7,547 bases of DNA, taken from an uncultured Angelakisella sp. Its GTDB lineage: Bacteria; Bacillota; Clostridia; Oscillospirales; Ruminococcaceae. Below the pieces are notes generated by a model. That model was given only the letters and a program-made list of their open reading frames with translations, had not been told where the DNA came from and did no database searches. Location of the stretch: positions 1-7,547 of the forward strand of contig CAJUFK010000143.1 in NCBI GenBank assembly GCA_910585535.1, read 5' to 3'. A program made the translations under genes and the position numbers. Every line of letters starts with the position of its first letter. Position 1 is the stretch's first letter. Of this stretch, positions 5,363 to 7,547 are shown one piece after another.

Positions 5363-6472
5363 TCAGCTCCGCTCCACCTCCGGCTCAAAGTCCATCCGAT
5401 AGTAGGCGTCGATGGCCTCCCAGTTGGCGTTGATGTGGCTGTCTACCGAGCAGGCCCGAATGGTCCCGCCCTCAGCCAGACCGCAGAGGCTCCCCACACA
5501 GCGGGAGGAAACATTGGTGAACATCACCGCCCCGGCCCGGCAGTTTTCCGCCCGGCCCTGGAGACAGTGCCCCATAAGGCCGCCGATGTTCAAGGGGCTT
5601 TCCCCCTCATAGGAGGGGCCGCCGGGGACGCTGACAGGCAGGTCGGAAGTGACCGAACCGGTGACCGAGCAGTCCCGGAGGGTGGCAAAGTAGAGGAATC
5701 CCGTCAGGCCGCCCATGTCGGAAAAGCCGGTGACCTCCACGTCGGCGGAGCAGTTCACCACCGCGCAGAGGGAGGCGGTCTCGTCCTCCATCCGCCCGGA
5801 AACGTCCCCCACCAAGCCCCCCACGTTGGAGACCCCCTGGACCCGGCCCTGAACCGAGACGTTCTCCACCCGCCCGTGGCAGTAGGCGGCCAGCAGTCCG
5901 GCGGAGACCCCGTACTGCCGCCCCTCCAGGGGGGCGAGGACGGCGGCGTTTTCCAGCCGGAGGTCCTTGACCACCCCGTCGTAGCCGATGCGGTAAAAGA
6001 GCCCGATCCCGTCCAGCTGTCCGTCGGTGTAGAGGCCGAAGGGCTGATCCAGCAGGGCCCGAGCCTGGTCCTCATTGATGGTAAGGTTGCGGATGGTATG
6101 CCCCTGTCCGTCAAAGACGCCGCTGAAGCCCCCCGGCTCCCACTCCCCGTCCTTCTCCTTAAGGGGAAGGTTCATCCCCATGGGGGTCCACTCCGCCCCG
6201 GCCAGATCGATGTCAGCGGTGAGAAGGTAGGTGTCCCGAAGTTCCTCTTCCCGCCCCTGGTTGATCCGCTGGGCGGCGGCCAGCAGCTCCTCCGCCGTTG
6301 CAATCTCAATGGTCTGGGGGCCCGGCGGCGAATCCTCCGGCGGGGAATCGGCGGGGGCCTCCTGGATCTCCTCCGGCACCTGGGAGGAGGGGGCAGAAGG
6401 GGGCTCCTTGGATCCGCAGGCGGACAGGAGCAGAAGACCCAGGGTCAACCAGAGTACAATGGCTTTTTTCAT
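5363..6472 (-). CDS. GLUG-motif surface lipoprotein (predicted beta-helix)
   Basis: This encodes 369 residues. The signal peptide (1-18) ends in LSAC with Cys19, followed by a Pro/Ser/Glu-rich linker (20-54). Residues 55-99 (IEIATAEELLAA ... YLLTADIDLAG-EWTPMG) and 114-132 (GGFSGVFDGQGHTIRNLTI) are the typical opening of GLUG-type extracellular proteins. GLUG-like cores follow at 217-222 (VGGLVG), 253-258 (MGGLTG), 296-301 (IGGLMG) and 326-331 (VGSLCG), alternating with CSV/CRA strands. Such repeats are known in adhesin-like and peptidase-associated surface proteins and are expected to form a right-handed beta-helix. No catalytic domain or cell-wall anchor is visible, so a binding or structural role outside the membrane is inferred. 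The ATG at 6472 has AAGGAGG eight bases upstream; the frame stays open to 6880, but that extension overlaps trmK and lacks a signal peptide. It probably shares an mRNA with the lipoprotein 34 bases downstream. Confidence 0.9.
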   Translation of the reverse strand: MKKAIVLWLTLGLLLLSACGSKEPPSAPSSQVPEEIQEAPADSPPEDSPPGPQTIEIATAEELLAAAQRINQGREEELRDTYLLTADIDLAGAEWTPMGMNLPLKEKDGEWEPGGFSGVFDGQGHTIRNLTINEDQARALLDQPFGLYTDGQLDGIGLFYRIGYDGVVKDLRLENAAVLAPLEGRQYGVSAGLLAAYCHGRVENVSVQGRVQGVSNVGGLVGDVSGRMEDETASLCAVVNCSADVEVTGFSDMGGLTGFLYFATLRDCSVTGSVTSDLPVSVPGGPSYEGESPLNIGGLMGHCLQGRAENCRAGAVMFTNVSSRCVGSLCGLAEGGTIRACSVDSHINANWEAIDAYYRMDFEPEVERS

Positions 6473-6480
6473 CAAAGATT

Positions 6481-6487
6481 CCTCCTT
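6481..6487 (-). promoter_or_regulatory. Ribosome binding site of the GLUG lipoprotein
   Basis: AAGGAGG lies eight bases before ATG 6472. It places the start directly ahead of the signal peptide. It is in the 89-base gap after trmK, which otherwise shows no clear promoter or terminator. Confidence 0.75.
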
Positions 6488-6561
6488 CTTTGGGGCGTTT
6501 GTTTTTTCCCGTGATCCTCTTTTCTCCAAAGGAGGCGGCAAAAAGTCTCCTCTCTCTGCCG

Positions 6562-7275
6562 TCAGGGGAGAAGGGAGGGCGTTACAGGGGGAATCTTCCC
6601 CCGGATGACGGCGGCGGCTTCGGCTAGGGCGGCGGCTCTTTGGCGGCTTTGGGGATCGGGGGAGGTGTTCAGGCCGGCGGCGATCTTTTCCAGCTGGGCG
6701 GCCTTGGTCTGGGCGTAGCGGAGGGCGTGGGGGCTTTCCCCGGGATCGATGGCCCCCAGATGGCACTCCCACTGGGGGTGGGAGGCGGTTTCGCCGGTGA
6801 AGCGGGCTTCCAGCACCGAATAGACCCGTCCGGCGGCGGTACAGCATTTTTCCCGGGAAATAACGAAGCCGCTGTCCCACAGGTACTGACGGAGGCGTTC
6901 GGGTTTGGTCATGGGCTGGAGGAGCCAGGTGATGCCGGGGGTTTCACGCTCCGGCCAGCTTTCCAGGATGTGGGAGATTGTTTCGCCGCCCATTCCTGCG
7001 ATGAGGATAACGTCCAGGCCATCGGCGGGGATACCGGTTAAGCCGTTGGTGAGGCAAAAGCTGATCTTCTTGGTGAGGCCTCGGGTTTGGGCTTCGCGGC
7101 GGGCTTTTTCCAGGGGGAGGGGGTTCAGGTCGGCGGCCAGGCCGCGGAGGGCCCGGTTGGTCTCCACCAGGGTACAGATGAGGTAGCCGTGGTCGGTACC
7201 GATGTCGGCGGCCAGGCGGCAGGGGGGTGTCATTTCATAAAGAAGGGCAAGGCGTGGATCAAGCTCATGGGACAT
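6562..7275 (-). CDS. trmK: tRNA (adenine-22-N1)-methyltransferase TrmK family
   Basis: This encodes a 237-residue class I SAM-dependent methyltransferase. The TrmK family makes m1A22 in the D-arm of some tRNAs in the cytoplasm of Gram-positive bacteria. The SAM-binding motif is ADIGTDHGYL (23-32), AADLNPLPLEKA (47-58) fits motif II, IAGMGGETI (92-100) is the family signature and LLQPM (118-122) follows. A C-terminal helical region rich in Ala and Glu (about 185-225) matches the coiled-coil tail of the family. Length is typical. The ATG at 7275 has GGGGAGGAG nine bases upstream. The nearest upstream DNA is the 42-base tandem repeat block, with no promoter recognisable between it and the gene. 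Transcription must therefore start within or beyond the repeats, and a transcript from beyond would carry them in its leader. The two lipoprotein genes follow 89 bases downstream, so read-through is possible. The family is clear; the exact target tRNA position is inferred from it. Confidence 0.93.
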   Translation of the reverse strand: MSHELDPRLALLYEMTPPCRLAADIGTDHGYLICTLVETNRALRGLAADLNPLPLEKARREAQTRGLTKKISFCLTNGLTGIPADGLDVILIAGMGGETISHILESWPERETPGITWLLQPMTKPERLRQYLWDSGFVISREKCCTAAGRVYSVLEARFTGETASHPQWECHLGAIDPGESPHALRYAQTKAAQLEKIAAGLNTSPDPQSRQRAAALAEAAAVIRGKIPPVTPSLLP

Positions 7276-7284
7276 TCAAATCAT

Positions 7285-7293
7285 CTCCTCCCC
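7285..7293 (-). promoter_or_regulatory. Ribosome binding site of trmK next to the repeat block
   Basis: GGGGAGGAG lies nine bases before ATG 7275 and only three bases from the end of the nearest 42-base repeat unit (7297). A hairpin in that unit could influence access to this site. Confidence 0.75.
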
Positions 7294-7296
7294 AGT

Positions 7297-7422
7297 GGTG
7301 GGCTAGCGCCCACAGGCAGACCCTCCCCGGCGCTCCGCGGTGGGCTAGCGCCCACAGGCAGACCCTCCCCGGCGCTCCGCGGCGGGTTAGCACCCGCAGG
7401 CAGACCCTCCCCGGCGCTTCGC
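7297..7422. repeat. Three tandem 42-base units, each with a conserved hairpin
   Basis: Units lie at 7297-7338, 7339-7380 and 7381-7422. Units 1 and 2 are identical; unit 3 differs at five of 42 positions. Each unit has a six-pair stem with a tagc loop: gtgggc/gcccac in units 1 and 2 (7298-7303/7308-7313 and 7340-7345/7350-7355), gcgggt/acccgc in unit 3 (7382-7387/7392-7397). Four of the five changes in unit 3 form two compensatory pairs. Each unit also carries accctccccggcgct, shared with the 59-base inverted repeat. The 42-base period leaves reading frames open, but no gene start is associated. Confidence 0.93.
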
Positions 7423-7462
7423 GCCTAACGGTTGTGCTAAGACTTAGGTTGTGCCTGGAGTC
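7404..7462 (-). repeat. Right copy of 59-base inverted repeat (overlaps third tandem unit)
   Basis: This is the inverted counterpart of 267-325, 54 of 59 bases identical. Three of the five differences are adjacent (the centre between the two ttgtgc blocks). Its first 19 bases are the end of the third 42-base unit, so the two repeat types are parts of one composite family. Confidence 0.85.
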
Positions 7463-7474
7463 ATAAGCCACAAC

Positions 7475-7527
7475 AGCTGCGAAGCAGCTCTAGCCCGAAG
7501 GGCTCGATTTTCTCCGCAGAGAAAATC
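7475..7527. repeat. Three consecutive short hairpins at right edge
   Basis: The arms are agctgc/gcagct (7475-7480/7484-7489, loop gaa), agccc/gggct (7492-7496/7500-7504, loop gaa) and gattttctc/gagaaaatc (7506-7514/7519-7527, loop cgca). Read on the minus strand the last is capped C(UGCG)G, like the hairpins at the left edge read on the plus strand, which fits the mirrored orientation of the 59-base repeats. No gene is recognisable from 7294 to the window end. Confidence 0.6.
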
Positions 7528-7547
7528 ACCGAACACGGCCAACTGAG

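Noticed and set aside
5435..6514. 359-codon plus-strand frame opposite the GLUG lipoprotein
   Set aside because: It is a low-complexity Gly/Pro/Val-rich shadow, while the opposite strand has a lipobox, ribosome binding site and GLUG motifs.
6473..6880. N-terminal extension of the GLUG lipoprotein frame into trmK
   Set aside because: The Pro/Arg-rich extension overlaps the trmK coding region and would bury the signal peptide. The ATG at 6472 has a good ribosome binding site.
7297..7422. Possible CRISPR array
   Set aside because: The 42-base units abut directly with no variable spacers, and no cas gene is nearby.
267..7462. Composite transposon bounded by inverted repeats
   Set aside because: There is no transposase or insertion-sequence end structure, and the enclosed genes are mostly core housekeeping genes.
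7265..7471. 68-codon minus-strand frame containing three copies of a 14-residue unit
   Set aside because: It arises because 42 is divisible by three. No ribosome binding site, and the compensatory changes follow the hairpin rather than protein conservation.

Overview
The window looks like chromosome from a high-GC Firmicute, most likely an Oscillospirales-type gut bacterium (Flavonifractor/Pseudoflavonifractor-like). This is inferred from the GC-rich Shine-Dalgarno-led genes, the Firmicute forms of MnmG, RsmG and TrmK, the lipoproteins and the GC-rich hairpin repeats. The sequence alone does not give a species. All five genes are on the minus strand, so transcription runs from right to left.

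In transcription order: trmK (7275-6562, tRNA m1A22 methyltransferase); a GLUG-motif lipoprotein (6472-5363); a second lipoprotein built from three tandem copies of a ~194-residue domain I cannot name (5328-3415); a 446-base intergenic region holding a good sigma-A-type promoter and a C-rich leader hairpin; mnmG (2962-1010, tRNA U34 modification); and rsmG (1026-301, 16S rRNA G527 methyltransferase), which overlaps the end of mnmG by 17 bases. The two lipoprotein genes are 34 bases apart and share an almost identical signal-peptide/lipobox DNA segment, so they are probably co-transcribed and exported to the same surface. mnmG-rsmG looks like a separate, translationally coupled unit.

The gene block is bracketed by repeat DNA. 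A 59-base sequence at 267-325 recurs inverted at 7404-7462 (54/59 identical). The left copy runs into the end of rsmG and supplies its last seven codons and stop. The right copy merges with three 42-base tandem units just upstream of the trmK ribosome binding site. Each unit carries a small hairpin, and the third unit differs by two compensatory base-pair exchanges that keep the stem. Beyond the inverted repeats, both window edges (1-124 and 7475-7527) hold runs of short strong hairpins, and 165-283 holds a self-complementary element nested with the left repeat.

There is no transposase, integrase, CRISPR array, tRNA or rRNA. No complete new 'system' can be demonstrated. The most distinctive points are the hairpin-repeat framework around and inside gene ends and the mosaic triplicated lipoprotein paired with a GLUG surface protein between RNA-modification genes.
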